Shown piece after piece: positions 25,966 to 34,358 of a stretch of DNA of 64,000 bases. Every line of letters begins with the position of its first letter. The stretch's first letter is position 1. A model generated the notes under the pieces. The model saw only the letters and a list, made by a program, of their open reading frames with translations. It did not search any database and was not told where the DNA came from. The stretch is from Anaerolineae bacterium (GTDB lineage Bacteria; Chloroflexota; Anaerolineae; 4572-78; J111), in assembly GCA_023382535.1 (NCBI GenBank), contig JAHDWA010000033.1, forward strand, positions 44,811-108,810, in the 5' to 3' direction. Made by a program: the position numbers and the translations under genes.

Positions 25966-25999
25966 ATGCTATAGCATAATATAGCAATGTATAGCAAGC
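25960..25999 (+). promoter_or_regulatory. Four 10-bp direct repeats (TATAGYA)
   Basis: TATAG(T/C)A begins at 25960, 25970, 25980 and 25990, an exact 10-bp period, ending 18 bp before the start of the HTH-PocR gene. The excisionase-like HTH of that protein belongs to the class (BldC, Xis) known to bind head-to-tail repeats cooperatively. Likely an autoregulatory operator. Confidence 0.6.
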
Positions 26000-26017
26000 T
26001 TTAGTAGAAAGCAGAAG

Positions 26018-26782
26018 ATGATGGACGATTTGCTGACCACCAAGGAACTGCAGGAGTTACTCAAGGTAGATCGGACGACGGTTTACCGCATGCTCAAAGA
26101 CGGGCGGTTGACCGGCATCAAAGTTGGTGAGCAGTGGCGCTTTCCGCGCGAAGGGGTCAACCATCTGCTGTCTGGCTCGCCGCCGGTCGAGCCTGCACCG
26201 GTTTCCCCCGGACCTCTTCCTGGCCATGTCCTACCTCTCCACTGTGTCCAGCGCCTGCAGAATGTCTTCGCTGAAGTGGCCGGTACGGGCGCGGTGACAA
26301 CCACCGCTGCCGGCGAGCCTCTAACGGACATGAGCAACTCATGCCGTTTTTGCAATCTGATCCGCTCCAGTGAGGCAGGCCGGCGGGCCTGTACTGCCTC
26401 ATGGGCCAAATTGGCTGAACAAGCCGACCATGCGCCGCGATTTGCCACCTGCCACGCCGGCTTACAGTATGCCCGCGCCCGGATTGAACTCAACGGCAAG
26501 CTCGAAGCGATGTTGATTTCCGGCCAGTTTTACGCGGAAGCCCCATCTCCCGATGAAGAAGCAGCGCGCATTCAACACCTGGCCGAACAATATGGCCTTG
26601 ACCCTGAAACCCTGGCTGAAGCCGCGCCAGAAATCCCGGTTCTTGATGAGCTTAAACGAGCCAGGCTGGGCGCATGGCTGCAGAGCGTTGCCCATACCTT
26701 TGAGGAAATTGGTTATGAGCGGGCTGAATTGATGGGCCGGCTCCAACGAATTGCGGAGATGAGCACCTTCCAACCCGCCTGA
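26018..26782 (+). CDS. Excisionase-type HTH fused to a PocR sensory domain
   Basis: A 254-residue regulator. Residues 5-50 are a MerR-like/excisionase HTH (LLTTKELQELLKVDRTTVYRMLKDGRL). Residues ~75-240 are a PocR domain with four Cys: Cys109 and Cys112 (SCRFC), Cys125 and Cys145 (TCHAG). PocR domains are ligand sensors of small carbon compounds in other proteins; the Cys set may bind metal or a redox cofactor. It lies alone between OsmC and the respiratory cluster and is the obvious candidate regulator of both. Confidence 0.85.
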   Translation: MMDDLLTTKELQELLKVDRTTVYRMLKDGRLTGIKVGEQWRFPREGVNHLLSGSPPVEPAPVSPGPLPGHVLPLHCVQRLQNVFAEVAGTGAVTTTAAGEPLTDMSNSCRFCNLIRSSEAGRRACTASWAKLAEQADHAPRFATCHAGLQYARARIELNGKLEAMLISGQFYAEAPSPDEEAARIQHLAEQYGLDPETLAEAAPEIPVLDELKRARLGAWLQSVAHTFEEIGYERAELMGRLQRIAEMSTFQPA

Positions 26783-26861
26783 AAATCCCGACGAAAAGTT
26801 GGTAAAGATTCAATCGGTTACCCTCACCCACGGTTGGTTTCACCTTAGGAGGAAAACTTTT

Positions 26862-27824
26862 ATGAAACACGCTGATAAGTGTTTTCTTTACGCCCTGATT
26901 GGCGGGACAATCCTGCTGCTGGTGGTCATGATGATGGTCTCGCCCCAACCTGCCTCGGCCCAGTGTGGCACGTCGGCCTCATCCTGCAAAAACTGCCACG
27001 AAACACAGGGCAAGCTGCCGGTGGCCAACAACGGCGACTGGCACAAGGCCCACGCCTTCGGCGATTTTTGCGAGTTTTGCCACGCCGGCAACGTCCAGGC
27101 AACAGGCAAAGAGGAGGCTCATACCGGCATGGCCGCCCCCCTGGGGGATGTCAAAACCAGTTGCCAGGGCTGCCACCCCACTGATTATGATCAATTAGCT
27201 CAGACCTATGCTTCGACGCTCGGCGTTGATCTAACCGCTGGCAGTGGTGGGGCAGGCGGCGACAGCAGCGCCAACCCTCCGGCCAGCAGTGATAGCGGTG
27301 ACTGCGCCTCCGCGGTCAGCGCACCGTTGGGCGGCGAAGAGATTGACTATAACCTGCTCTACGCCGAGTCAACCGCCGAAGCCCCGTTGGTTTCAAGCTG
27401 GGGGAACATTGTCCTGGTTATGCTCATCCTGGGAACTGCGCTGGCCTTTTTTGTCACAGCCTGGAGTTGGGAAGGCTGGGGGCAAAAGGCGGCTGGCTGG
27501 ATCAACCACAATGTTGCGCCTATTCCCCAGGCGGTCGCAGCCGCATCTACCCGCAGTAACAGCGGAGTGGCTTTGGAAGGGGACAACGCTACCCAGGTGC
27601 AGGCGCTCCTGGCTCAAAAACCGGAACTGCAAGGGCTGTTACCCAAGCTGATGAACCTGCCGTCCGAAACCCTGGCCGCCCTGGATGGCCTGCTGGCTAA
27701 CCCGGAACGCGGCAGTGATCTCTTGCAGGCTCTCAGCAAAGTTGACGCCGACGTCATTGCCAGCCTGCGCCAGCTTGGAGCCAAGGATCGCAATCTTTTG
27801 TTGGCCCTCATCAAAGGTATGTAA
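26862..27824 (+). CDS. Triheme cytochrome with membrane anchor
   Basis: A 320-residue protein: signal peptide (cleavage likely after ASA, residue 33), three haem sites CKNCH (42-46), CEFCH (70-74) and CQGCH (101-105) packed in 65 residues, a Gly/Ser linker, one membrane helix (about 182-205) and a cytoplasmic helical tail of ~115 residues. The start at 26862 has AGGAGG upstream. The haem part resembles small multihaem proteins of anaerobic respiration. First gene of the cluster that continues with the YeeE/YedE halves. Confidence 0.82.
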   Translation: MKHADKCFLYALIGGTILLLVVMMMVSPQPASAQCGTSASSCKNCHETQGKLPVANNGDWHKAHAFGDFCEFCHAGNVQATGKEEAHTGMAAPLGDVKTSCQGCHPTDYDQLAQTYASTLGVDLTAGSGGAGGDSSANPPASSDSGDCASAVSAPLGGEEIDYNLLYAESTAEAPLVSSWGNIVLVMLILGTALAFFVTAWSWEGWGQKAAGWINHNVAPIPQAVAAASTRSNSGVALEGDNATQVQALLAQKPELQGLLPKLMNLPSETLAALDGLLANPERGSDLLQALSKVDADVIASLRQLGAKDRNLLLALIKGM

Positions 27825-27846
27825 AACGAGGAATTAGGAGTGCAAT

Positions 27847-28386
27847 ATGGACACAAACAGATTTGTTGGTTGGTTTCGTCAAGTGGAGTGGTCGCCTTAT
27901 CTGACCGGAGCGATGTTGGGGATGCTGGCCATTTTTACTCTGCTCTTCACCGGCCTGCTCTTTGGCGCATCCGGTGCATTTGAAAATCTGGCCGGTTCCA
28001 TTATGCAGGTCATCGCGCCCAGTGTCGCCGAAAATACCTACTGGCGCTTTGTGATGACCCCTGGCCTGACCTGGGGTGTGATCATGGGGATTGGGATCAT
28101 CATCGGCGCGTTTATCGCCGCCATCACTTCCGGTGATTTCAAACTGCGCTGGATTTCCGACGAGCAGTGGGTGCAGGTGTTTGGCTCGGCTCACTGGAAG
28201 CGCTGGCTGGCACTCTTTTTCGGGGCTATCCTGCTCGAATACGGGGCTGGTGTGGCCGGGGGCTGCACCAGCGGTCTGGCCATCTCCGGCGGCGTCCAGT
28301 TAGCCCCGGCCGCTTTCATCTTTATGGCCGGAATGTTTATCTCCGGCATCATCACCGTCAAAATTCTATACGGAAAGAGGTATTAA
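27847..28386 (+). CDS. YeeE/YedE-family half-transporter, N-terminal half
   Basis: A 179-residue membrane protein with about four helices. The motif GVAGGCTSGLAISGG holds the conserved Cys of the first half of YeeE/YedE sulfur transporters (TsuA type), which take up thiosulfate through a line of cysteines. It forms a split transporter with the next gene, which begins 4 bp later. Likely substrate thiosulfate or another sulfur or selenium anion. The latter is an inference from the partner. Confidence 0.88.
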   Translation: MDTNRFVGWFRQVEWSPYLTGAMLGMLAIFTLLFTGLLFGASGAFENLAGSIMQVIAPSVAENTYWRFVMTPGLTWGVIMGIGIIIGAFIAAITSGDFKLRWISDEQWVQVFGSAHWKRWLALFFGAILLEYGAGVAGGCTSGLAISGGVQLAPAAFIFMAGMFISGIITVKILYGKRY

Positions 28387-28389
28387 ACG

Positions 28390-28947
28390 ATGAGTTTCAC
28401 CGCAGCTTTGATTGTTGGCATCTTTTTTGGCTTCATCCTGCAAAAGGTGGGCTTCACCCGCTACAGTAAAATTGTCAATGTTTACCGCTTTACCGATCTG
28501 AGCGTGCTGAAGTTTATGCTTACTGCCATCGTGGTTGGCTCGGTGGGGATCTACCTCCTGTACGACCTGGGGCTGGCCAACCTGACCGGCAGCACCCCAA
28601 CCTACCTGGTCGGCAACTTTGTCGGCGCGCTGCTGTTCGGGAGCGGCATGGCCCTGGCCGGTTTCTGACCGGGCACCTGCCTGGCCGGTCTTGGCCGGGG
28701 TAATCTTGATTATCTAATTCCGGGGATATTGGGTTTTCTGGTCGGCGCCATCCTTTTCGGAATGACCTATGCCGATGTTTTTCCGATCATTTCTGGTATC
28801 GCCAACTACGGGGCGACCTACATGCCGGAACTGTTTAGTGTCAACCACTGGCTGCTGATCGCCTTCCTGGCCCTGTTCTCGGGCTACTTGTTCTATATTT
28901 TAACCAAAAAGGGCGAGCCACGGCCCGATCATGTGAGTAGTCACTAA
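28390..28947 (+). CDS. YeeE/YedE-family half-transporter, probable selenoprotein (in-frame UGA)
   Basis: Read through one TGA at 28666-28668, the frame gives a 185-residue membrane protein complete to TAA at 28945. Codon 93 is the UGA. It falls in ALAGF-U-PGTCLAGLGRG, the place where the family has the Cys of its CPGT motif. No frameshift is needed. Just downstream the RNA can fold GGCC/GGCC with loop GGUCUU and unpaired U17; U17 and G23-U24, counted from the U of UGA, are at the same positions as in the E. coli fdhF SECIS. A Sec-containing transporter is the best reading. The alternative is a sequencing error or a nonsense mutation of TGC/TGT. Confidence 0.85.
28669..28700 (+). promoter_or_regulatory. 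Bacterial SECIS-like hairpin
   Basis: Upper stem GGCC (positions 18-21 from the UGA) with GGCC (28-31), loop GGUCUU (22-27), unpaired U at 17 and CC/GG pairs below it. SelB in E. coli requires a bulged U17 and G23/U24 in the loop at this distance. All three are met. Confidence 0.8.
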
Positions 28948-28951
28948 AACG

Positions 28952-28990
28952 TGAGGCGTGATCCGTGGAATCTTTACGCATCACGCCTCA
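28952..28990 (+). repeat. Intergenic hairpin
   Basis: TGAGGCGTGAT (28952-28962) and ATCACGCCTCA (28980-28990) form a perfect 11-bp stem between the YeeE/YedE gene and the molybdoenzyme gene. No U-tract. May attenuate, or protect message ends. Confidence 0.6.
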
Positions 28991-29012
28991 TGTATCACCT
29001 GGAGTCAACTCT

Positions 29013-31241
29013 ATGACAAAAAAGCGTAAACCTCACCAGTCCCTTTCGCGCCGCCAATTTCTTGGCCTGGGTGCAGGGGTGATGGCCGGGACAGCAGCGT
29101 TGAGCGGGCTGGATGTCATCAACTTATTACCTGCGGATAATGACACCCCGGCAGTCCCTCGGACCGACTATTATCCGCCGACCCAGTTCGATCGCGAGGT
29201 CTTCACCCTGTGCGAGCAGTGTGTCTGGCGCTGCGGCGTGCGGGCTAAGGTGAAGGATGGCCGGGTCTACAAGCTGGAGGGCAATGGGTTTCATCCCCAC
29301 TCGCGGGGCATGCTCTGCCCGCGCGGCCAGGCCGGGATAGCCACCCTGTACGATCCCGACCGGCTGCAATATCCGCTCATCCGTAAAGGCGGGCGGGGTG
29401 AAGGCAAATGGGCCAGGGCCAGTTGGGAGGAGGCGCTCGATTACGTGGCTGCCCGAATGCTCGAAATCAAGGAGCGCTACGGTCCGGAGGCGATGATCTT
29501 CAGTTCGACCCACAACCTGGTGCAGGTCCAGTTTGAGAACCTGCTCAAGGCGTACGGCTCGCCCAACTACGGCACTCAGCGCTCGCTCTGCTTCAACGCC
29601 ATGATCACGGCCAACCTGCTGACCTTTGGCCTGGAAGAGCCAGGCCGCGATTACAGCCAGACCCAATATATCATCTACACCGGCCGCAACCTGCTCGACG
29701 CTATCTCCAACTCCGAGGCCCAGGATTTGGTGGCGGCCCTGGCTCGCGGCGCTAAAGTGGTCGTGCTCGACCCGCGCTTTACCAAAACCGCGGCCAAAGC
29801 CACCGAGTGGCTGCCGGTCAAACCCGGTACCGACCTTGCTTTTCACCTGGCCTTAATTCAGGTCATCATCGCCGAGGAGCTGTACGATAAGGAATTTGTG
29901 GCCAAATACACCGTCGGCTTTGACCAGGTTAAAGAAGCAACCCAGGGCTACACCCCGGAATGGGCGGCCAGCAAGTGCGAAATTCCCGCCGAAACCATCC
30001 GCCGCATTGCCCGCGAATTTGCGATGGCTGCGCCTCACGCTTTTGCTCACCCCAACTGGCGCACCAGCAACTTCATCAATTCCTTCCAGACGGAGCGCGC
30101 CATCGCCGTGCTTAACGGTCTGGTCGGCAGTTGGGCCAGGCCGGGCAGCCTGCAGCCGGCGGCCGGTGAGGAAGGCGGGGTGGAGCTTGGCTCGATTCCC
30201 CAGCCGCCTTATCCCCGCGTCAGCGCTCTGCGGCTGGACGGCGTGCCCTGGAAGTACCCGCTGGTGCCGCTCAAGCTAGGCGTCTTTCAGGAGATCCGCG
30301 ACAACATCCTGACCGGCCAGCCCTACCAGGCCCACGGCTGGTTCATCGCCCGCCAGAACCCGGTCAACTCCCTGCCGGAACGCCACAAAACCATCGAAGC
30401 CTTCGGCAAGCTGGACTTTATTGTCACGATTGATATCAGCCTGAACGACACGGCCTGGTTCAGCGATGTAGTCTTACCCGAAGCCAGCTATCTGGAACGG
30501 TACGATCCGCTGGCGGTGGTGGACGGCACGGTCTTCCTGCGCCAGCCGGTGGTCGAGCCAGTCGGCGAAAGCAAATCGGCTTTGTGGATTTACAAGGAAC
30601 TGGGGACCCGGCTGGGCCTGGGCGATTATTTTCAGTACGCCGACGAGGAAGATTACCTGCGCCAGCAGCTTGTCCCGCTGGGTATCACGCTGGAAGAATT
30701 GAAGGAAAAGGGCTATTACCGCCCGCCGGTTGAGGAAAGCGCTGAGAAAAAAGAACCTACCTTCAACACGGCCAGCGGCAAAATCGAGCTGGCCTCCGAA
30801 ACCCTGGCTAAAAGCGGTTTTTCGGCAGTGCCGATCTGGGAAGAGCCGGCGGTTAATGAGCCGGACAGCTACTATCTGTTGAGCGGTAAGGTGGCCCAGC
30901 ATACCCAGTTTGCCACCCACAATAACAAGTTGCTGCACGAGCGCGTCCCCACGAACCCGCTCTGGCTTAACCCCGAACCGGCAGCGAAACTGGGCATCGC
31001 CGATGGCGACGAAATCTGGGTTGAGAGCGCCGGGGGCAAAGTCAAAACCGTTGCCCACGTGACCGAGAAAATCCGGCCCGACTGCGTCTACATGATCCCT
31101 GGCTTTGGCCATGTCAGCAAGGGTTTGACCACTGCCTACGGCCAGGGAACCAGCGACAGCGATCTGCACCTGACCTTCACCGACCCGGTCAGCGGTTCGC
31201 AAGCGCTATCACAGACGACTGTCAAAGTAACAAGAGCATGA
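29013..31241 (+). CDS. PsrA-like molybdopterin oxidoreductase
   Basis: A 742-residue Tat-exported enzyme (signal SRRQFLGLGAG). Cluster site Cys67, Cys70, Cys74, Cys102; predicted Mo ligand Cys193 in QRSLCFNAM. The residue after the Cys is Phe, not His, which argues against formate dehydrogenase. Polysulfide, thiosulfate or a related chalcogen oxyanion are the natural substrates to test. The ATG at 29013 has GGAG upstream. It is followed by FeS and NrfD subunits, a full PsrABC set. Confidence 0.9.
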   Translation: MTKKRKPHQSLSRRQFLGLGAGVMAGTAALSGLDVINLLPADNDTPAVPRTDYYPPTQFDREVFTLCEQCVWRCGVRAKVKDGRVYKLEGNGFHPHSRGMLCPRGQAGIATLYDPDRLQYPLIRKGGRGEGKWARASWEEALDYVAARMLEIKERYGPEAMIFSSTHNLVQVQFENLLKAYGSPNYGTQRSLCFNAMITANLLTFGLEEPGRDYSQTQYIIYTGRNLLDAISNSEAQDLVAALARGAKVVVLDPRFTKTAAKATEWLPVKPGTDLAFHLALIQVIIAEELYDKEFVAKYTVGFDQVKEATQGYTPEWAASKCEIPAETIRRIAREFAMAAPHAFAHPNWRTSNFINSFQTERAIAVLNGLVGSWARPGSLQPAAGEEGGVELGSIPQPPYPRVSALRLDGVPWKYPLVPLKLGVFQEIRDNILTGQPYQAHGWFIARQNPVNSLPERHKTIEAFGKLDFIVTIDISLNDTAWFSDVVLPEASYLERYDPLAVVDGTVFLRQPVVEPVGESKSALWIYKELGTRLGLGDYFQYADEEDYLRQQLVPLGITLEELKEKGYYRPPVEESAEKKEPTFNTASGKIELASETLAKSGFSAVPIWEEPAVNEPDSYYLLSGKVAQHTQFATHNNKLLHERVPTNPLWLNPEPAAKLGIADGDEIWVESAGGKVKTVAHVTEKIRPDCVYMIPGFGHVSKGLTTAYGQGTSDSDLHLTFTDPVSGSQALSQTTVKVTRA

Positions 31242-31250
31242 TTTTTGCCA

Positions 31251-31299
31251 GGATTAGGGGATTAGGGGAAAAATGAAAAATCTCCTAATCCCCTAATCC
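31251..31299 (+). repeat. Intergenic hairpin of tandem GGATTAGG words
   Basis: A perfect 16-bp inverted repeat (31251-31266 with 31284-31299). Each arm is itself a tandem repeat of GGATTAGG. It lies between the PsrA-like and PsrB-like genes. Confidence 0.75.
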
Positions 31300-31331
31300 C
31301 GGCCCAAGACAAATGTTGTTGGAGACTCGCT

Positions 31332-31901
31332 ATGAGTGATAACAATTCTACCCCCCGCCAGCGCCGCTGGGTCTTTGTGATGGAACCCGAACGCTGCATC
31401 AACTGCGAAGCCTGCATGATCTCCTGCTCGGTCGAGAACGAAGTGCCCCTGGGTATGCACCGGAACTGGATCAATAAAGTGGACCGGGGCGTCTTCCCTG
31501 ATCTCAGCAGCGCCTTTCTGCCGGAGAACTGCCACCACTGCGCCAACCCGCCCTGCGAGCGAGTCTGCCCCACCGGGGCGACCTACCGCCGGGAGGATGG
31601 GCTGGTGCTGATTGATTACGATATCTGTATCGGCTGTAAGTACTGCATGATGGCCTGCCCTTACGATGCGCGCTACGTTAACGAAGAAAAAGCGGCTGTG
31701 GACAAATGTACGTTCTGTGTCCACCGGCTGGACCAGGGCCTGCCGCCCGCTTGTGTCGAGACGTGCATCGGCCAGGCCCGCCACTTCGGCGACTTGAATG
31801 ACCCGGAGAGCGAGGTCTCCAAACTATTGGCTACCCATGAAACCTACCGGCTGTACGAAGAAGCCGGTTCGGAACCGGCGATTTATTACATCCGCAGTTA
31901 G
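31332..31901 (+). CDS. PsrB-like four-cluster ferredoxin subunit
   Basis: A 189-residue protein with 16 Cys in four sets: 22/25/28/32, 67/70/75/79, 99/102/105/109 and 126/129/141/145, so four [4Fe-4S] clusters in a wire. Unlike the subunit at 20075 it has no membrane anchor, as expected when an NrfD/PsrC protein provides the membrane part. It has no Tat signal and would be exported with the catalytic subunit. Confidence 0.92.
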   Translation: MSDNNSTPRQRRWVFVMEPERCINCEACMISCSVENEVPLGMHRNWINKVDRGVFPDLSSAFLPENCHHCANPPCERVCPTGATYRREDGLVLIDYDICIGCKYCMMACPYDARYVNEEKAAVDKCTFCVHRLDQGLPPACVETCIGQARHFGDLNDPESEVSKLLATHETYRLYEEAGSEPAIYYIRS

Positions 31902-31909
31902 GGAAAGTA

Positions 31910-31963
31910 GCAGGGTAGCAGAGTTGCATTCTCTGCAACCTTGCCACCATGCTACCTTACCAG
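31910..31963 (+). repeat. Imperfect intergenic hairpin of GTAGCAGG words
   Basis: Tandem GTAGCAGG-type words are mirrored by CTCTGCAACCTTGCCACCATGCTAC-like sequence. Lies between the PsrB-like and PsrC-like genes; same class as 31251-31299. Confidence 0.45.
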
Positions 31964-31978
31964 GAGGATTGTCAAATT

Positions 31979-32971
31979 ATGGAACATAACTCCGTTCACT
32001 TCCACTGGAATTTACTCATCGCCTTTTACCTGTTCACCGCGGGGATCAGTGCCGGGGCCTTTTTTGTGTCGGGCCTGGCGACTTACCTGGGCGGGGCGTG
32101 CTACCAGCGGATCAGCCGGATTGGAGCTTTGCTGGCCCCCTGGCCGCTGACTCTGGGCCTGGCCGCGCTCATTTTTGATCTGACCAAGCCCTTTGAATTC
32201 TGGTGGCTGTTCCTGACCGTCGAGTATACCTCGCCCATGTCCATTGGGAGTTGGCTGCTCACCGGTTTCTCGATTATCTCGTTTGTCTATTTTATTCTCT
32301 GGATTCCTCGCCCCTGGCGCGACTTGTTACGCCTGCCCCATCGCCTGGCCGACCTGACTCACTTCAGCGCCTGGCGGCCGCTCAACCGCCAGGAAATCCA
32401 TCTGTCCCGCCGGGTGGTGGCTGCGATCGGCGCCCCGCTGGCTATCGGCGTGGGCATGTACACCGGCGTGCTGTTAGGAGCCATCCCCGCCCGGCCGATG
32501 TGGAACACGCCCATGATCGCCCAGCTCTTCCTGATGTCGGCCATGAGCAGCGGCGTGGCCACGGTGCTGCTGGTCGCTTCGCTGCTGCGCTCCCATCACC
32601 TCCATAGTGAGCGTCACTTTCTGGTCAGTTTTGATGCCATGCTGATTGTCCTGGAAATCTTCATGGTTATTCCTTTCTTCCTGCACCAGTCCCTCAGCAC
32701 TTGGAGTTCAACCCAAAGCCTGAACCTGATTATGGGCGGGCCCTACACCCTGGCTTTCTGGGGTGGCGTGGTGCTGCTGGGGCTGCTCATCCCCCTGGCC
32801 ATCGAAGGCTTTGAGCTGTTTCCGGTCATCTGGCAGGAGCAGGCGATCAAATATAGCCGCCTGTGGGGCGGTCTAAGTGCGGGACTGGTGCTCATCGGTG
32901 GATTTGCTCTACGGTACGTATTTGTCTACGCCGGTCAGGTTTCCCACTTTTTACCGCTGTATGTGCGCTGA
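31979..32971 (+). CDS. NrfD/PsrC-family integral membrane subunit
   Basis: A 330-residue protein with eight or nine membrane helices. Family marks include HWNLLIAFYLFTAGISAGAFFVSGL at the N-terminus and a central KPFEFWWLFLTVEYTSPMSIGSW quinone-site region. The ATG at 31979 with AGGAGG upstream is preferred over 31949. It takes the quinone-reactive place in the Psr-like complex and may be proton-translocating as in other NrfD proteins. Confidence 0.9.
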   Translation: MEHNSVHFHWNLLIAFYLFTAGISAGAFFVSGLATYLGGACYQRISRIGALLAPWPLTLGLAALIFDLTKPFEFWWLFLTVEYTSPMSIGSWLLTGFSIISFVYFILWIPRPWRDLLRLPHRLADLTHFSAWRPLNRQEIHLSRRVVAAIGAPLAIGVGMYTGVLLGAIPARPMWNTPMIAQLFLMSAMSSGVATVLLVASLLRSHHLHSERHFLVSFDAMLIVLEIFMVIPFFLHQSLSTWSSTQSLNLIMGGPYTLAFWGGVVLLGLLIPLAIEGFELFPVIWQEQAIKYSRLWGGLSAGLVLIGGFALRYVFVYAGQVSHFLPLYVR

Positions 32972-33018
32972 ACCCGAAGAAAGGCAATGTTATTCTGGCT
33001 CGGTTTAGGAGCAACCTC

Positions 33019-33687
33019 ATGAACCTCTTCAAACAAATCATTGTTGTGTTGACTTTTAGTGTTATAGGCGTGGCCTGTGCTGAGACACCGGCTCCCGCGC
33101 CACCGCCGCCAACCCATACTCCGGCTTCATCGTCGGCCATTTACATTCCCAACCTGGAACATGGCCAGACCGCCTGGAGTGAAGCGCAGTGTTCAGCCTG
33201 TCACGGTCCGCAGGGGTTGGGCGGGATTGGTCCCCAACTGGCCTCGACTCAATTAGCTTATGACCAATTCTTGCACGTGGTGCGGACGGCCATTCCGCCC
33301 AAACCGGCCTATCCCCCCGAGCAGCTCTCCGACGAGGCCGTCTACGATATTTATGCCTGGGTGCGGACTCAAATTCCCCCGGCCCAGTTGGCCGGGCCGG
33401 AAACCGGCTCCGTTACCAGCGAACCACCTTCGTTGGAGGACATGCGCAGCATGACCATCTGGACCTGCCGCGGCTGCGATAGCTGCCACGGCGTCTTTGC
33501 TCAGGGCGGCCCGGATGGCCCCATGTTGGCCGGCATTAATGACCCGGTTGAAGACGAGCTGGCCCGGATGCGGCGCACCGCCGACAAGATTCCTGAACAC
33601 AACTCCGACCATGTTTCTGATGAGATTTTTAAGAAGTTGTATGAGTGGCTAAAAATGGGCTGTGTTAGAGACGAGTGTTACCAATGA
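33019..33687 (+). CDS. Diheme cytochrome c lipoprotein
   Basis: A 222-residue lipoprotein (lipobox GVAC, Cys20) with a Pro/Thr linker and two haem sites, CSACH and CDSCH. A paralogue follows at once; both share the pattern haem domain, RTAxPPKPAxxxxxL, helical part, haem domain, and end with an amphipathic helix (LYEWLKMG). The longer open frame upstream overlaps the NrfD gene and is not used. Likely periplasmic-side electron carriers of the complex. Confidence 0.85.
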   Translation: MNLFKQIIVVLTFSVIGVACAETPAPAPPPPTHTPASSSAIYIPNLEHGQTAWSEAQCSACHGPQGLGGIGPQLASTQLAYDQFLHVVRTAIPPKPAYPPEQLSDEAVYDIYAWVRTQIPPAQLAGPETGSVTSEPPSLEDMRSMTIWTCRGCDSCHGVFAQGGPDGPMLAGINDPVEDELARMRRTADKIPEHNSDHVSDEIFKKLYEWLKMGCVRDECYQ

Positions 33688-34340
33688 AACTGCCAATCAT
33701 CCTTTCAATAAGTTTGTTCGTAGTGTTATTGCAGGTCGGCTGTGCCGAAAGGCTGGCTCCCGCGCCTGAGTTACCCACGGCCACAATCCCTTCCGAGGCG
33801 GCGAGGAACCTGGCCGAGCCGGACCTGGCGCGAGGCCAGCAGGTCTACCTGGACAAGCAGTGTGTGACCTGTCACAGCGCCACGGCTGAAGGAGGTATTG
33901 GGCCGAAACTGGCTGGCGCCCCCGCGCCTTTTGACCAATTTCTCAACAAAATTCGGACGGCCTTACCGCCCAAACCGGCCTTTAACGAAACCGAGTTGAC
34001 GACTCAGGACGCTTACAATATCTACGGCTGGCTGCACAGCCTGGAACAGACCAGCGCCGCGCCGGCGGCTGTGCCCTTGGCGCTACCACCCGGCCAGGTC
34101 TTGGGGATGAAAGTCTGGGCCGAAGGCCAGTGCGACACCTGTCATGGCGCTTTTGCTCAAGGCAGTCCCAACGGCCCGACTTTGGTCGGTGTTAGTTTTC
34201 CTTTTGAGATGGAACGGGCTAAAATGCGTCACACCGCTACCACAATCCCTCAGCATAGCGCCGAGCATATGGATGACGCCTTGTTCCAGCGTCTCTACAA
34301 CTGGCTGCAAGCGGGGGCGAATCCGGGCGATGGTTGTTGA
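33684..34340 (+). CDS. Diheme cytochrome c lipoprotein, paralogue
   Basis: A 218-residue protein with lipobox LQVGC and haem sites CVTCH and CDTCH. The architecture matches the gene before it (RTALPPKPAF, a linker, then the second haem domain, ending LYNWLQAGANPGDGC). The start overlaps the previous stop by ATGA. Tandem duplication gave a pair of electron carriers that may form one four-haem wire or serve two partners. Confidence 0.85.
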   Translation: MKLPIILSISLFVVLLQVGCAERLAPAPELPTATIPSEAARNLAEPDLARGQQVYLDKQCVTCHSATAEGGIGPKLAGAPAPFDQFLNKIRTALPPKPAFNETELTTQDAYNIYGWLHSLEQTSAAPAAVPLALPPGQVLGMKVWAEGQCDTCHGAFAQGSPNGPTLVGVSFPFEMERAKMRHTATTIPQHSAEHMDDALFQRLYNWLQAGANPGDGC

Positions 34341-34358
34341 TTTACTCGTGAGGGATAC

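Noticed and set aside
28666..28728. Frameshift or pseudogene reading of the second YeeE/YedE gene
   Set aside because: Both parts are in the same frame, no base needs to be added or removed, and only the one Cys-position codon differs. A SECIS-like hairpin follows at the right distance.
29127..29846. Minus-strand frame of 239 codons
   Set aside because: Lies wholly inside the PsrA-like gene with no start site; composition shadow.
20865..31241. Formate dehydrogenase annotation for the two molybdoenzymes
   Set aside because: In both the Mo-ligand Cys is followed by Thr or Phe, not by the His typical of formate dehydrogenases; the neighbours are Psr/Phs-type subunits and sulfur genes.
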